A stretch of DNA of 64,000 bases from assembly GCF_016899855.1 (NCBI RefSeq), contig NZ_JACJJG010000005.1:21897-85896 (forward strand). The letters run 5' to 3'. Within the stretch, counting starts at the first letter, position 1, and every line of letters starts with the position of its first letter. Position numbers and translations under genes: made by a program. Shown here one piece after another: positions 35,373 through 44,306 of this stretch. Below the pieces are notes generated by a model, which saw only the letters and a list, made by a program, of their open reading frames with translations, was not told the DNA's origin and ran no database searches. The DNA is from Marseilla massiliensis. GTDB lineage: Bacteria > Bacteroidota > Bacteroidia > Bacteroidales > Bacteroidaceae.

Positions 35373-36719
35373 ATGTCAACACTTACACTTACAATTGTCG
35401 TAGTATTCGTATTCGGATACTTATGCATCGCCCTTGAGACCCTGACCAAGGTCAACAAGGCTGCGGTAGCCCTGCTAATGCTGGTGGCCTGCTGGACTCT
35501 CTACATGTTCGACCCGGGCAACTTCCCGGCGGAAATCACTGCCGACGGCATTGCCGCCTATGCTGGTTCGGTGATTGAGGGACATCTCGGAAGCACCGCC
35601 ACCACGCTGTTCTTCCTTATGGGAGCCATGACTATCGTCGAGACGGTAGACCAGAACGGTGGCTTCAACTTCGTGCGCGACATGCTCAAGACCAGGAGCA
35701 AGAAGGCTCTGCTGTGGCGTATCACCATCATGACCTTCTTCCTTTCGGCCATACTTGACAACATGACTACCGCCATCGTCATGGTAATGATTCTACGCAA
35801 GCTCATCGACGACCGCAAGGACAGGCTTATCTATGCCTCGCTTATCATCATTGCGGCCAACTCAGGCGGAGCGTTCTCGCCGATAGGCGACGTCACTACG
35901 ATTATGCTCTGGAACAAGAGCCTCATCACCGCCGCCGGCGTTATCAAGGAACTGTTCATACCTTCGCTCGTATCAGTAGTATTGCCTGCCTATATCCTGT
36001 CGCTCTCGCTTAAGGGCAACGTCAACGCCGGAGCCGACCTCGGCACCGTTGTCGTGGATAACGACTTCACCGACGGCCAGCGCAAGGCTGTATTCTGGAT
36101 AGGAGTAGGCGGCCTGATTTTCGTCCCCATATTCAAGTCTATAACCCATCTGCCCCCGTTCGTCGGCATACTGCTCGTGCTTGGCGTGCTTTGGCTGTTT
36201 ACCGAGATATTCTACCGTAAGGCTCCCGAGCACAACGAGGAGGGCGGAACGCAGAAGAGGATAACAAATATCATCTCCCGCATCGACATGGGCACCATCC
36301 TGTTCTTCCTCGGAATACTCATGGCAGTGTCGTGTCTCCAGGAGATAGGCGTGCTGTCGGCGCTCGGCACTGGCCTTAATGACGTGTTTGACGGCAACCA
36401 TTATCTTATCACCGGTATTATCGGCGTACTCTCGAGCATTGTTGACAATGTACCCCTTGTAGCGGGATGTATGGGAATGTATCCCCTCGCTGAAGTCGGC
36501 GACATGGCCCAGGACGGCATATTCTGGCAGCTGTTGGCTTACTGTGCCGGCGTGGGTGGCTCAATGCTCATCATCGGCTCGGCAGCTGGCGTAGTAGTCA
36601 TGGGCCTTGAGAAAATCACGTTCATCTGGTACATGAAGCGTATCTCATGGATAGCGTTTATCGGATACGTGGCCGGAATCCTGGCTTACTGGGTTGAAAA
36701 AACAGTCATCGGACTGTAG
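35373..36719 (+). CDS. nhaD: NhaD-type Na+/H+ antiporter
   Basis: IT-superfamily inner-membrane antiporter exporting Na+ for H+. The ATG at 35373 is chosen because it follows the promoter and starts directly with the first helix (MSTLTLTIVVVFVFGYLCIA); an earlier frame start lies upstream of the promoter. 448 residues with 11-12 hydrophobic segments. Family motifs are FFLSAILDNMTTAIVM (about 125-140), ANSGGAFSPIGDVTTIMLW (about 165-183) and GVLSSIVDNVPLVAG (about 350-364), the paired D-N-x-T/P signatures of this transporter class. It is convergent with the AraC regulator. Confidence 0.9.
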   Translation: MSTLTLTIVVVFVFGYLCIALETLTKVNKAAVALLMLVACWTLYMFDPGNFPAEITADGIAAYAGSVIEGHLGSTATTLFFLMGAMTIVETVDQNGGFNFVRDMLKTRSKKALLWRITIMTFFLSAILDNMTTAIVMVMILRKLIDDRKDRLIYASLIIIAANSGGAFSPIGDVTTIMLWNKSLITAAGVIKELFIPSLVSVVLPAYILSLSLKGNVNAGADLGTVVVDNDFTDGQRKAVFWIGVGGLIFVPIFKSITHLPPFVGILLVLGVLWLFTEIFYRKAPEHNEEGGTQKRITNIISRIDMGTILFFLGILMAVSCLQEIGVLSALGTGLNDVFDGNHYLITGIIGVLSSIVDNVPLVAGCMGMYPLAEVGDMAQDGIFWQLLAYCAGVGGSMLIIGSAAGVVVMGLEKITFIWYMKRISWIAFIGYVAGILAYWVEKTVIGL

Positions 36720-36722
36720 GAA

Positions 36723-36817
36723 AATTAAGAATTAAGAGTTAAGAATTAAGAAAAACACTTTTGCCGTTATATCAGATGAGGCATATTTTCTTAATTCTTA
36801 ACTCTTAATTCTTAATT
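36723..36817. repeat. Heptad-unit inverted repeat, 32-bp arms
   Basis: Left arm 36723-36754 (AATTAAG/AGTTAAG heptads) and right arm 36786-36817 are exact complements. It lies between the convergent nhaD and AraC genes, starting 4 nt after the nhaD stop. Confidence 0.95.
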
Positions 36818-36822
36818 ATTTA

Positions 36823-37698
36823 TCATCTCATCCTCGAGCGGTATTCGCTCGGTTTGCAGCCAATCTTTGTCTTGAATTTGCTTGAGAAATAGTCAGGAGA
36901 GTCGAAGTTCAGCCTGTACGCTATTTCCTTAATGCTCATGTCGGTAGTTGATAGCAGCTCCTTGGCGCGCTGGAGTTTCAGGTCTTGCTGGTAGAACGCC
37001 GGCGACAGGCCCGTGTACTCCTTGAAAAGCTTGCGGAAGTTGGAGTAGCTTGAGCCCAGTTCCGCCGCTATTTCCTGCACCGTAATCTTTGACTCAACCC
37101 CCTCGCGGATACGCAGTCGCGCCCTGTTAATCATGTCGACGTAGCCTCCTTTGCGGCTAAGCTCCATGTTGCGTTCGAGCGAATACATCAAGCCTATCAG
37201 GTTGTTGGTTATTCCCGCGAGTATCTGTTGCATGTGTGCGGGCTCCTCCTTTGCCGTCTCTATGGCCGACTTGTATAGGTGTACAATGTCGTTGCTGAAG
37301 CCAACGTGGTAGATTGGCTTTTCGAGCGACAGGAAGTTGTACTTCAGTCTGTCGTCCATGTTGCGCCCTTTGTAGCCTATCCAGTAACTCTTCCAGAACG
37401 TTCCGGGCAGTGGGTGGTATGTATGCCATTCTCCGGGGAACAGTAGGAATATGTCTCCGGCCTTTATCGGTACGTCGGTAACATGCCGTGAAGAGAACAC
37501 TCCCTCACCTTCCACCAGGTAAAGCATCTGGTATTCATCAAGAATTCGCCCGCGCTCGGGGTCAAAATAATAGCCGTCGCCGTGTCCCTTGGTAGGGTAC
37601 GGTTCGTCAGGTCCTACCTCATCGTATCCCACGGTGTTGACAACGAGGCCCCATTGTGCGTCACGGTCATTGGCGACCAAATACTTGCTGTCTTGCAT
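36823..37698 (-). CDS. AraC-family transcriptional regulator with cupin sensor domain
   Basis: 291 residues. The N-terminal cupin-like ligand domain (about 45-150) has IKAGDIFLLFPGEWHTYHP. The C-terminal double helix-turn-helix (about 190-290) has VQEIAAELGSSYSNFRKLFKEYTGLSP and the classic IKEIAYRLNFDSPDYFSSKFK, ending CKPSEYRSR. Such regulators usually sense a sugar; the rhamnose genes 2.2 kb away are an obvious but unproven target, and nhaD separates them. It is preceded on the same strand by a GNAT gene with about 130 nt between. Confidence 0.9.
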   Translation of the reverse strand: MQDSKYLVANDRDAQWGLVVNTVGYDEVGPDEPYPTKGHGDGYYFDPERGRILDEYQMLYLVEGEGVFSSRHVTDVPIKAGDIFLLFPGEWHTYHPLPGTFWKSYWIGYKGRNMDDRLKYNFLSLEKPIYHVGFSNDIVHLYKSAIETAKEEPAHMQQILAGITNNLIGLMYSLERNMELSRKGGYVDMINRARLRIREGVESKITVQEIAAELGSSYSNFRKLFKEYTGLSPAFYQQDLKLQRAKELLSTTDMSIKEIAYRLNFDSPDYFSSKFKTKIGCKPSEYRSRMR

Positions 37699-37827
37699 AT
37701 TATTTCATGTTATACGGTTATCATAGGTCATTTGTTATCCTGTTATAAGGCTGTCGGGCGTGGCCTTATAGCCTTGTGTTGGCTGTGGGGCTCCTTGCCG
37801 CCTTACGGTACGATCTTTTCCTGAAGC

Positions 37828-38400
37828 TTACAACTGGTATTGCAGGTGCTTCATGGGGTGTCCTCCCCAAGTGTTTTCACCTACATATTTGAATCCTATA
37901 CGGCCGTACAGTTTTTCGGCCTTTGGGTTTCCTTTGTCAACAAGCAGTCCGACGGCTGGTATGTCCATCTTTTTGGCTTTGTCGATGGCGGCATTGAGCA
38001 GCGCGGTTGCCACGCCCTTGCCGCGGCAGCTTTCGAATACGGCAATGCTGTCGATGTAGAGTTCGCCTGGCCCCGTTTCGTCTTCCATGCCAGTCAGTTC
38101 GCGGCCGAAGTTCTCTTTTGCCGCTTTTATGAATTCCGCCCTCAGTTCGTGCAGGCGTGCCCCGTCGTAGGATACGCACATGCCGCATAGCTTCCCGTCC
38201 TCGTCTATGGCAACGATGGTGTTGCGATAGCTGTACTGTGTGTTGTCTGCGAGCACGAGTTCCGTCATTACCCGCTCGAAATCGTCAAGTGTATGCTCAG
38301 GACCGGTAAAGTAACGGCAGCAGTCATAGTTCATCGCGAGCATGATAAGCCGTGCTATTGATAATGCCTGATGTTCCTGGGCAGCTTGAATTTCTATCAT
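37828..38400 (-). CDS. GNAT-family N-acetyltransferase
   Basis: 190 residues with a complete GNAT fold: an acetyl-CoA pyrophosphate loop in CRGKGVATALLNAAID (about 130-145), preceded by ELYIDSIAVFE (beta4), and VGLLVDKGNPKAEKLYGRIGFKYVG (about 155-179), the usual alpha4/beta6-7 block. The N-terminus begins IEIQAAQEHQALSIARLIM. The acceptor substrate (protein N-terminus, amine or small molecule) cannot be read. It has a consensus promoter upstream and probably stands alone or leads into the AraC gene. Confidence 0.88.
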   Translation of the reverse strand: MIEIQAAQEHQALSIARLIMLAMNYDCCRYFTGPEHTLDDFERVMTELVLADNTQYSYRNTIVAIDEDGKLCGMCVSYDGARLHELRAEFIKAAKENFGRELTGMEDETGPGELYIDSIAVFESCRGKGVATALLNAAIDKAKKMDIPAVGLLVDKGNPKAEKLYGRIGFKYVGENTWGGHPMKHLQYQL

Positions 38401-38436
38401 TTTGTAAAAGATTTAAGTTATATAATAATGTCTTTG

Positions 38437-38467
38437 CAAAAATAAGTAAAATAAGGCGAACGACAAA
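38437..38467 (-). promoter_or_regulatory. GNAT gene promoter, near consensus
   Basis: Minus strand TTTG (38467-38464), 19-nt spacer, TATTTTTG (38444-38437), 36 nt upstream of the ATG. Confidence 0.75.
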
Positions 38468-38477
38468 AATAATTATG

Positions 38478-38586
38478 AATTAAGAGTCAAGAATTAAGGA
38501 AAATACGTCGGAAGCTTGCTTCCGGCTGCGTGTTTTCTCGTCCTGCTTGACGCAGGGCGTTGCTTCTTGGCTCTTGATTCGTAATT
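38478..38586. repeat. Degenerate heptad-unit inverted repeat
   Basis: Left arm starts AATTAAGAGTCAAGAATTAAG (broken here as AATTAAG/AGTCAAG/AATTAAG heptads, 38478-38498). The right arm TTCTTGGCTCTTGATTCGTAATT-type sequence (38564-38586) pairs with several mismatches. The loop includes a GGAAGC-TT-GCTTCC hairpin at 38510-38523. It looks like an older, decaying copy. Confidence 0.7.
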
Positions 38587-38595
38587 ATATCAGTC

Positions 38596-39885
38596 TTAGT
38601 CTCTATCCTTTTCGTCTTTCAGCGTTACGAGTACCTTGTCGATACGGGCGCCGTCCATGTCGACGATTTCAAGGTTAAAGCAGTTCCAGTCCGTATGTTC
38701 GCCGGCTTGCGGTATATGCTTCAGCTGCTCGATGATGAGCCCCGCGAGTGTGTTGTAGTCCTGTTCGTTGTCGTAAAGGTCCTCTTTGTCGAAGTAAGCA
38801 AGGAAGTCGTAGAAAGAGCATTGGCCGTCGACGAGCCAGCTTTCCGAGCCTTCACGTTTTACAATCTCGGGTTCGTTGTTCACCTCGTCGATTGTGCCGA
38901 CGAGGCCCTCGAGGATGTCACGCAGTGTTATCAGCCCCTGGAAACTGCCGAATTCGTCGCATATGAACGCCTGAGCCAGTCGTTTTTCCTTCATCTGTTC
39001 GAGGGCTTTGTACACGGTCATGTTCTCGTAAATGTAGACCGCCGGGCGCATTATCTGCCTCAGGTTTACCGATTCGTCGCTGAGGCGGAATATCAAGTCC
39101 TTGAGCGACACTACGCCAACGATGTTCTCAAGGCTGTGGTCTATTACGGGGTATGACTCGTACAGGTCGTCGTTAAGAACCTGGCGGATTTCGTCCTTAG
39201 TCATGCTGACGTCGAGCGTCACCACCTCGGAGCGGTGGGTCATCAGCGAGTCAACTTTCAGGTCGCCGAGCATGAAGACACGTTCTACTATGTCCTGTTC
39301 AACTTCCTGCACCTCGCCGTCCTCCTTGCCTTCCTGCACGATGGACTTGATGTCCTCCTCGGTCACTTTCGTTTCCGCGTCCTTGACGCCGAGCAGGTTG
39401 ACTATTGTCTCGGTGCTTTTTGACAGAATCCATACGAAAGGCGACGCGATGACCGACAGGAAGTTCATCGGGCGCGATATGATTTCAGACGCCTTCTCGG
39501 CCACGCTCATGCCGATACGCTTCGGCACCAGCTCGCCGAACACTATAGTGAGGTACGTCACGATGATTACTATCAGTCCCTGTGCCAGCGGATAAGCCCA
39601 GCGCTCGGGCATGCCGAGGCTCTCGAACACGTCGGAAAACCGCCCGGAGATGGAGGCTCCGGAATAAATACCCGTCAGGATTCCTATGAGCGTGATTCCA
39701 ATCTGTACTGTTGAAAGAAAACGGTCAGGGTCGTTGGCCAGTCGCAAAGCCGTCTTTGCGCCCTTGTTGCCTTTTTTCTCGTCGTTTGATAAAGTAGTTT
39801 TTCTTGCTTGAATTACTGCTATTTCAGACATGGCGAATATGCCATTGAGCATGATTAATAGCAGAATGATGATAATTTCGTCCAT
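38596..39885 (-). CDS. CNNM/CorC-type membrane protein (DUF21, CBS pair, CorC_HlyC)
   Basis: 429 residues in the usual 'hemolysin family' order. DUF21 transmembrane domain 1-190 begins MDEIIIILLLIMLNGIFAMSEIAVIQARK. A CBS pair at about 205-325 (VDSLMTHRSEVVTLDV, IVGVVSLKDLIF, FGSFQGLITLRDILEGLVG) follows, and a C-terminal CorC_HlyC domain (about 340-425). Proteins of this type are implicated in Mg2+/Co2+ or Na+-linked ion transport; the older hemolysin label is misleading. It appears monocistronic. Confidence 0.92.
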   Translation of the reverse strand: MDEIIIILLLIMLNGIFAMSEIAVIQARKTTLSNDEKKGNKGAKTALRLANDPDRFLSTVQIGITLIGILTGIYSGASISGRFSDVFESLGMPERWAYPLAQGLIVIIVTYLTIVFGELVPKRIGMSVAEKASEIISRPMNFLSVIASPFVWILSKSTETIVNLLGVKDAETKVTEEDIKSIVQEGKEDGEVQEVEQDIVERVFMLGDLKVDSLMTHRSEVVTLDVSMTKDEIRQVLNDDLYESYPVIDHSLENIVGVVSLKDLIFRLSDESVNLRQIMRPAVYIYENMTVYKALEQMKEKRLAQAFICDEFGSFQGLITLRDILEGLVGTIDEVNNEPEIVKREGSESWLVDGQCSFYDFLAYFDKEDLYDNEQDYNTLAGLIIEQLKHIPQAGEHTDWNCFNLEIVDMDGARIDKVLVTLKDEKDRD

Positions 39886-39913
39886 TAATGGTTACAAATA
39901 TTCGTTTCCGTTG

Positions 39914-39921
39914 CAAAGATA
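39914..39921 (-). promoter_or_regulatory. -7 box for the CNNM/CorC gene
   Basis: Minus strand TATCTTTG, 29 nt upstream of the start. No clear -33. Confidence 0.45.
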
Positions 39922-40116
39922 GTGCAAAATTTCGGTTAAACGAAGCGAAAGGGAAACTTTTTCACTTTTGTTGGTGTGAGAATCTTATTATTGTTGGATG
40001 GAATATAAAATAAATGTTAGTGAAGCGGATTTTTGTTCTTGTTCCCGTGTTTCCGTAGTACCTCTTTCAGTTCGTCCAGAGGCTGCCTGCGTTGTGGAAA
40101 GCCACCTGTCGGAATG

Positions 40117-40183
40117 TAAAAAGCCGTCTTTCATTTTGTGAAAGACGGCAAAACGCAAGCCGAAAGACGGCCTTTTGGATTGT
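40117..40183. repeat. GGCCGTC-family palindromic cluster
   Basis: AAAAAGCCGTCTTTC pairs with GAAAGACGGC, then a further GAAAGACGGCCTTTTGG. It lies in the 413-nt gap between the CNNM gene and the kinase 3' end. A separate AGGGCGAAA/TTTCGCCCT hairpin near 40257-40284 may end the kinase transcript. Otherwise the gap is empty. Confidence 0.85.
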
Positions 40184-40298
40184 AAGGAAAGCCAGGCTGC
40201 TTCGTTATATATTAGCGTCAGGCTTATATTATGTCTTTTAAAACGTAACCATAAACAGGGCGAAATGTTACGGTTTTCGCCCTGCCGTGTTTTGGCTT

Positions 40299-41708
40299 TT
40301 ATCGTTTCAGGGTGAATTCGAAGCGGAGTCCGCCCGTTATGTTGTTGCTTACGGAGATTGTTCCGCCGTGCAGCAGCACGGCGTTCTTTACGATAGCCAG
40401 TCCGAGTCCAGTGCCTCCCATCTTTCGGCTGCGGCCTTTGTCCACGCGGTAGAAGCGCTCGAACAGGCGCGGCAGGTGCTCGTACGGCACGCCAACGCCG
40501 TTGTCGCTGAACGTAAAGCTCCAGAACTCGTCCTTGGGTTCTACCGACAGGGTTATCGTCGTGCCTTCGCCAGCGTATGCCACGGCGTTGTCTGTCAGGT
40601 TGCGGAACACGCTGTACAGCAGTGACTGGTTGCCCTTTACTGTTATGCCGTCAGGCAGTTTGTTGTCGAATGTCATGCCGCGCTCGCTCATTTCCAGCGA
40701 CGTGTCCTGTATTATGCTGGCCACCATGGCGCTGATGTCTACCTTTTCGAAGTCAACCATCTCGGGCGCGTCGTCAAGACGGTTGAGCGTCGAGATGTCG
40801 CGCAGCAGCGAGGCGAGCCGTTGCGACTGGGCATAGCACCGCTGGAGGAACTGCTGTTTCATGGCTTCGTTTATGTTCGGGTTCTCCAGTATTGTCTCAA
40901 GGTACCCCTGTATGCTGGCTACGGGCGTCTTCAGCTCGTGCGCAATGTTTTGCGTGAGCTGGCGTTTCAGCACGTTCTGCTCCTCTTTCGTCTTTTGCAG
41001 CCGCTTGTAAATTTTGATTATCCGTTCGGCTATTTCGCCCAGCTCGTCGCCCGGAAAACCTACGAGGTCTTCAGTGTCGAGGCTCTCGTTGTGGTCGGCC
41101 CGGCTGGCAAAGAGGCGCAGGCGCGTTATGTTGTCACCCAGGCGGCTGGTGAAACGGTAGAGGATGAACACCAGTATGAGCATGGCGACAAGCGCGAACC
41201 ACAGGTAATGCTGGTCAGCCTTGAGCACTTGCGCAAGCCCGTTGTCGTAGGGCAGGGCGCTGCGCACTACGAGGTTGAACTCCGGTACGTATGTAGCCGA
41301 GTAGAAATAGTCCTGGTGCAGGGCCGAGCTTATGCGGCTGAAGTCATACCCGCTGCCGTTGGCGAATGCCTCCCTTACCTCTTCGCGGTTCTTGTGGTTG
41401 TCCATCTTTTCGTATTCCTTATACATATTGTCGTAGACAACCTGCCCGTCACGCCTTATCATCGTGACGCGCAAACCGCGTATGTGGTGGCTCTTTACGT
41501 ACTGGTCTATGGCCTCTTCGGAATTATTGCCCATGTATTCGAGCGTTTCCATCATCCTTGAGTTATAGTCCTGCAGCCTCGTGTTTAGCGAGTTTATCTT
41601 GTATTCGCGTTCGCGCGCGTGCTGGAATATAATGAACGCGGCGGCGAAGACAATGAATACTGACAGTACGCTGACATAAAGTCGTGTTCCAACAGAAGTC
41701 CTGAACAT
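40299..41708 (-). CDS. Sensor histidine kinase
   Basis: 469 residues. Transmembrane helices at about 10-28 and 167-187 flank a periplasmic sensor of about 135 residues. A HisKA dimerisation domain has phosphoacceptor His257 in NIAHELKTPVASIQGYLE. The HATPase_c domain is complete: N box NLTDNAVAYA, G1 FSDNGVGVP, F box LFERFYRVDKGRS and G2 GGTGLGLAIVK. It is encoded 177 nt downstream of its response regulator on the same strand. Signal unknown; resemblance to PhoR/RprX-type Bacteroidetes kinases is general only. Confidence 0.93.
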   Translation of the reverse strand: MFRTSVGTRLYVSVLSVFIVFAAAFIIFQHAREREYKINSLNTRLQDYNSRMMETLEYMGNNSEEAIDQYVKSHHIRGLRVTMIRRDGQVVYDNMYKEYEKMDNHKNREEVREAFANGSGYDFSRISSALHQDYFYSATYVPEFNLVVRSALPYDNGLAQVLKADQHYLWFALVAMLILVFILYRFTSRLGDNITRLRLFASRADHNESLDTEDLVGFPGDELGEIAERIIKIYKRLQKTKEEQNVLKRQLTQNIAHELKTPVASIQGYLETILENPNINEAMKQQFLQRCYAQSQRLASLLRDISTLNRLDDAPEMVDFEKVDISAMVASIIQDTSLEMSERGMTFDNKLPDGITVKGNQSLLYSVFRNLTDNAVAYAGEGTTITLSVEPKDEFWSFTFSDNGVGVPYEHLPRLFERFYRVDKGRSRKMGGTGLGLAIVKNAVLLHGGTISVSNNITGGLRFEFTLKR

Positions 41709-41885
41709 TGCTTATTCTGTGTGTTTAATGGTGGGTAGGGGCTGGGATGGTTTCGGGTTGGGAGTGCGTCGGGTGCCCGGCAGGCCGTAAAAACAGGTTT
41801 CGGCGCCTTCCTTGACCGCGCGTAGTGGCGGGAGGAACACGCCTTCAAACCCTTTTTGTGACTTTCCCTCGTCTGCGGCTAACGG

Positions 41886-42575
41886 TTATGCATCGAAATA
41901 ATAGCCGAATCCGAGTCGTGTGACAATGCACTTCGAGAACTTGCCTATCTTTTTTCTCAGGCGCGTTATGTTTACGTCCACGGTGCGGTCGAGCACGAGC
42001 ACGTCTTTCGGCCATATCCTGTCGATAAGTTCCTGGCGTGAGAATACGCGGCCTTTCTCGTCGAGAAGCAGGTGAAGAATCTCGAATTCCGTCTTTGTGA
42101 ACGGCACATCCTCGCCGTCAATGCTTACTGTCTTCTTGTCGAGGTTTAGCTCAAGGCCTTGGTAGCGCAGCACGTTTGACTGCTGTGCACCTTCCTTTTC
42201 GGCAGTGCGGCGCAGTACGGCGCGTATCCTTACGAGCACCTCCCTTATGGAGAATGGTTTTGAGATATAGTCGTCGGCGCCGAGATTGAATCCGGTGACG
42301 GTGTCGTTTTCGGTGTCGCGTGCCGTCAGGAATATTACCGGGATGTCTTTTGTCGCCGGCTCGGATTTCAGTTTCTTGGCCATGGCAAAGCCTGACATGC
42401 CGCCCATCATGACGTCGAGCAGCAGTAGGTCGAAGCTCTCGATGTTCATCTTCAGGGCTTCTTCGGCCGAGTTGGCAGTCTCTACTACGTAACCGTCGGT
42501 CTCAAGGTTGAACTTAAGGATTTCGCACAAGTCTTGCTCGTCGTCAACGACCAATATTCGATAGTTATTATCCAT
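41886..42575 (-). CDS. OmpR/PhoB-type response regulator
   Basis: 229 residues. The receiver domain (5-120) has the acidic pair Asp11-Asp12, phosphoacceptor Asp54 in LLLLDVMMGG, the Thr in FLTARD and Lys in ISKPFS. The C-terminal winged helix (about 135-228) has FTKTEFEILHLLLDEKGRVFSR and VDVNITRLRKKIG. It is cognate to the kinase immediately downstream and first in the unit, with a -7 box (TACTTTTG) upstream. Confidence 0.94.
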   Translation of the reverse strand: MDNNYRILVVDDEQDLCEILKFNLETDGYVVETANSAEEALKMNIESFDLLLLDVMMGGMSGFAMAKKLKSEPATKDIPVIFLTARDTENDTVTGFNLGADDYISKPFSIREVLVRIRAVLRRTAEKEGAQQSNVLRYQGLELNLDKKTVSIDGEDVPFTKTEFEILHLLLDEKGRVFSRQELIDRIWPKDVLVLDRTVDVNITRLRKKIGKFSKCIVTRLGFGYYFDA

Positions 42576-42604
42576 AAATGATTATCTTTTTATAATACCT
42601 GCTG

Positions 42605-42612
42605 CAAAAGTA
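42605..42612 (-). promoter_or_regulatory. -7 box for the two-component operon
   Basis: Minus strand TACTTTTG, 30 nt upstream of the response-regulator start. Confidence 0.45.
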
Positions 42613-42672
42613 CTTATATTGGTATTCATACGTGTTACACCGATGTTACAATACAGTTACAACGGATGTTGG

Positions 42673-42815
42673 GAGTTAAGAATTAAGAGTTAAGAAAATA
42701 TGACTTGATTGATTTGGATTGGTTAGGATAAGCCCAATTAGGCCAATGAGCCAAATAGGAAGGCCAGGAAGACATCATGCAAGGCATTTTTCTTAATTCT
42801 TAACTCTTAATTTTC
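42673..42815. repeat. Heptad-unit inverted repeat overlapping the rmuC end
   Basis: Left arm (42673-42702) of GAGTTAA/GAATTAA heptads; right arm 42787-42815 in reverse orientation, imperfectly matched. The right arm covers the rmuC stop codon (TAA, 42807-42809) and last Asn codon. Confidence 0.85.
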
Positions 42816-44219
42816 TTCCTCCTCTTCGGGCAGCTTCCTTCTCGGATTTTCCTTCGCTCCCATCTTTACGAGGCGGCGTGCGGAGCTGATGAAGCTCTGG
42901 TTTCCGCTGAGCGACTTTCGTGCTTCGTCGTATGACTTCTGTGCCGCTTCGAAACTTTTGCCGAGCTTGTCGAATCGCTCTACGAACAGTCCGACGCGCT
43001 CAACGAGGATGTTTGCCAGACCGAACACCTGCTCCTGGTTCTCGGCCTGCCGCTGTTGCGTCCATGCAATCTGTAGTAATCGGAGCAGGGAGAACAGGTT
43101 TTGCTCGCCGGTTATTATCACGTTGCGCTCGAAGGCGTAGTTCCATAATGAAGCATCGGCCGACACCGCCAGCTGCATTGCCGCTTCCTGGGGCACGAAC
43201 ATGATTACGAAATCAAGCGTGGTGCCGCCCTCCATGGAGTACTTGCCGTAGCTTTTGGCCGACAGCTCGTCAACATGTCGGCGGACACTCTTTACGTGTT
43301 CGTCGAGAAAGGCTTTGCGTTCGGCGTCCGTTTCGGCGTTTACGTAGCCGATAAAGGCTGTCAGCGACGCCTTTGAGTCGATGATTACGTCCTTGTGGTC
43401 GGGGTAATGCAGCACCACGTCGGGGCGCATCATGTCGTTGGTGTCGTCGTTATGGATTACGTTTCCCTTGGAGTCGCGCATCGTGTACTGTACATCGTAC
43501 TCCACGCCTTTGGTGAATCCGAACTTGTCAAGCAGGTCGTTCAGCTTCATTTCGCCGAAATCACCCTGTATCTTTGGCCCCGTCTGGAGGGCTTTCGACA
43601 GTTTTTCCGCTTCCAGTCCGAGGCTTTCGGTCGTGGCGTGCATTTGCCTCAGCTGTTCGCTTAGCGACGCCGTGCTGCGCGTAAACGACTCGCGGTTGTC
43701 GTCCATCGACTTCTTCATTTCGGTCATAACCTCCCTCAGCGGGGCTATTATGGCGCCCATCTGGTTGCGGTTGGCCATGTCGAGTTCCTCAGAACGTTGT
43801 TTCAGCAGGCGCTCAGTGGTAGTGTTCAGCTGCTCCTGCACCAGCTTCAGTCGCTCGGCAAACTGCCTGTCGAGCATAGCCGTGCGCTCAGCCTTCTCGC
43901 GTTCGTTGCGTTCGTTCACCTCGGCCAGCTGTTCCGCGTACTGCTTGCGGGCAGCCTCCAGTCTGCGTTCGCCGTCGTTCTTGGCGTCGGCTAGCAGTTC
44001 GTCGTATTGCCGTTTGGTGTCGTTCATCAGCCGTTCGCCGTCACGCTTGGCCTCGTCGAGTTGCCTTGCGAGCATCTCGGCTTCCCTTTGCTTGGCCGAT
44101 ATGTCGCCCGTCAGCGCCGCGATGCGGTCGTCCAGCAGTTTTGTTTTCTTTTGGTTGGCTATCATCAGGATGATGGTGGCCACCAGCGCGCCGGCCAAAA
44201 AGAGTAGTATCTGTGTCAT
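42807..44219 (-). CDS. rmuC: DNA recombination protein RmuC
   Basis: 470 residues: an N-terminal membrane helix (ILLFLAGALVATIILMIA), a long charged coiled coil (about 25-200, rich in Glu, Arg, Lys and Gln), then the RmuC nuclease-like core (about 215-400) with KIQGDFGEMKLNDLLDKFG, RPDVVLHYPDHKDVIIDSKASL and VIMFVPQEAA. RmuC limits DNA inversions and has a restriction-nuclease-like fold. The C-terminus is a run of Glu ending EEN, the final codons falling in the repeat arm. Confidence 0.93.
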   Translation of the reverse strand: MTQILLFLAGALVATIILMIANQKKTKLLDDRIAALTGDISAKQREAEMLARQLDEAKRDGERLMNDTKRQYDELLADAKNDGERRLEAARKQYAEQLAEVNERNEREKAERTAMLDRQFAERLKLVQEQLNTTTERLLKQRSEELDMANRNQMGAIIAPLREVMTEMKKSMDDNRESFTRSTASLSEQLRQMHATTESLGLEAEKLSKALQTGPKIQGDFGEMKLNDLLDKFGFTKGVEYDVQYTMRDSKGNVIHNDDTNDMMRPDVVLHYPDHKDVIIDSKASLTAFIGYVNAETDAERKAFLDEHVKSVRRHVDELSAKSYGKYSMEGGTTLDFVIMFVPQEAAMQLAVSADASLWNYAFERNVIITGEQNLFSLLRLLQIAWTQQRQAENQEQVFGLANILVERVGLFVERFDKLGKSFEAAQKSYDEARKSLSGNQSFISSARRLVKMGAKENPRRKLPEEEEEN

Positions 44220-44306
44220 CTTATGTTATGAAGTTATAGAATTTAAAGGAGTTATAGAATTTATTGCCGAATGAATAGCCGCTTGGGCGCAGGTTCGTGC
44301 ATGGCG

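Noticed and set aside
41709..41885. Small gene between the kinase and its response regulator
   Set aside because: The only frames present lack start context and extend into the kinase gene; likely plain intercistronic leader.
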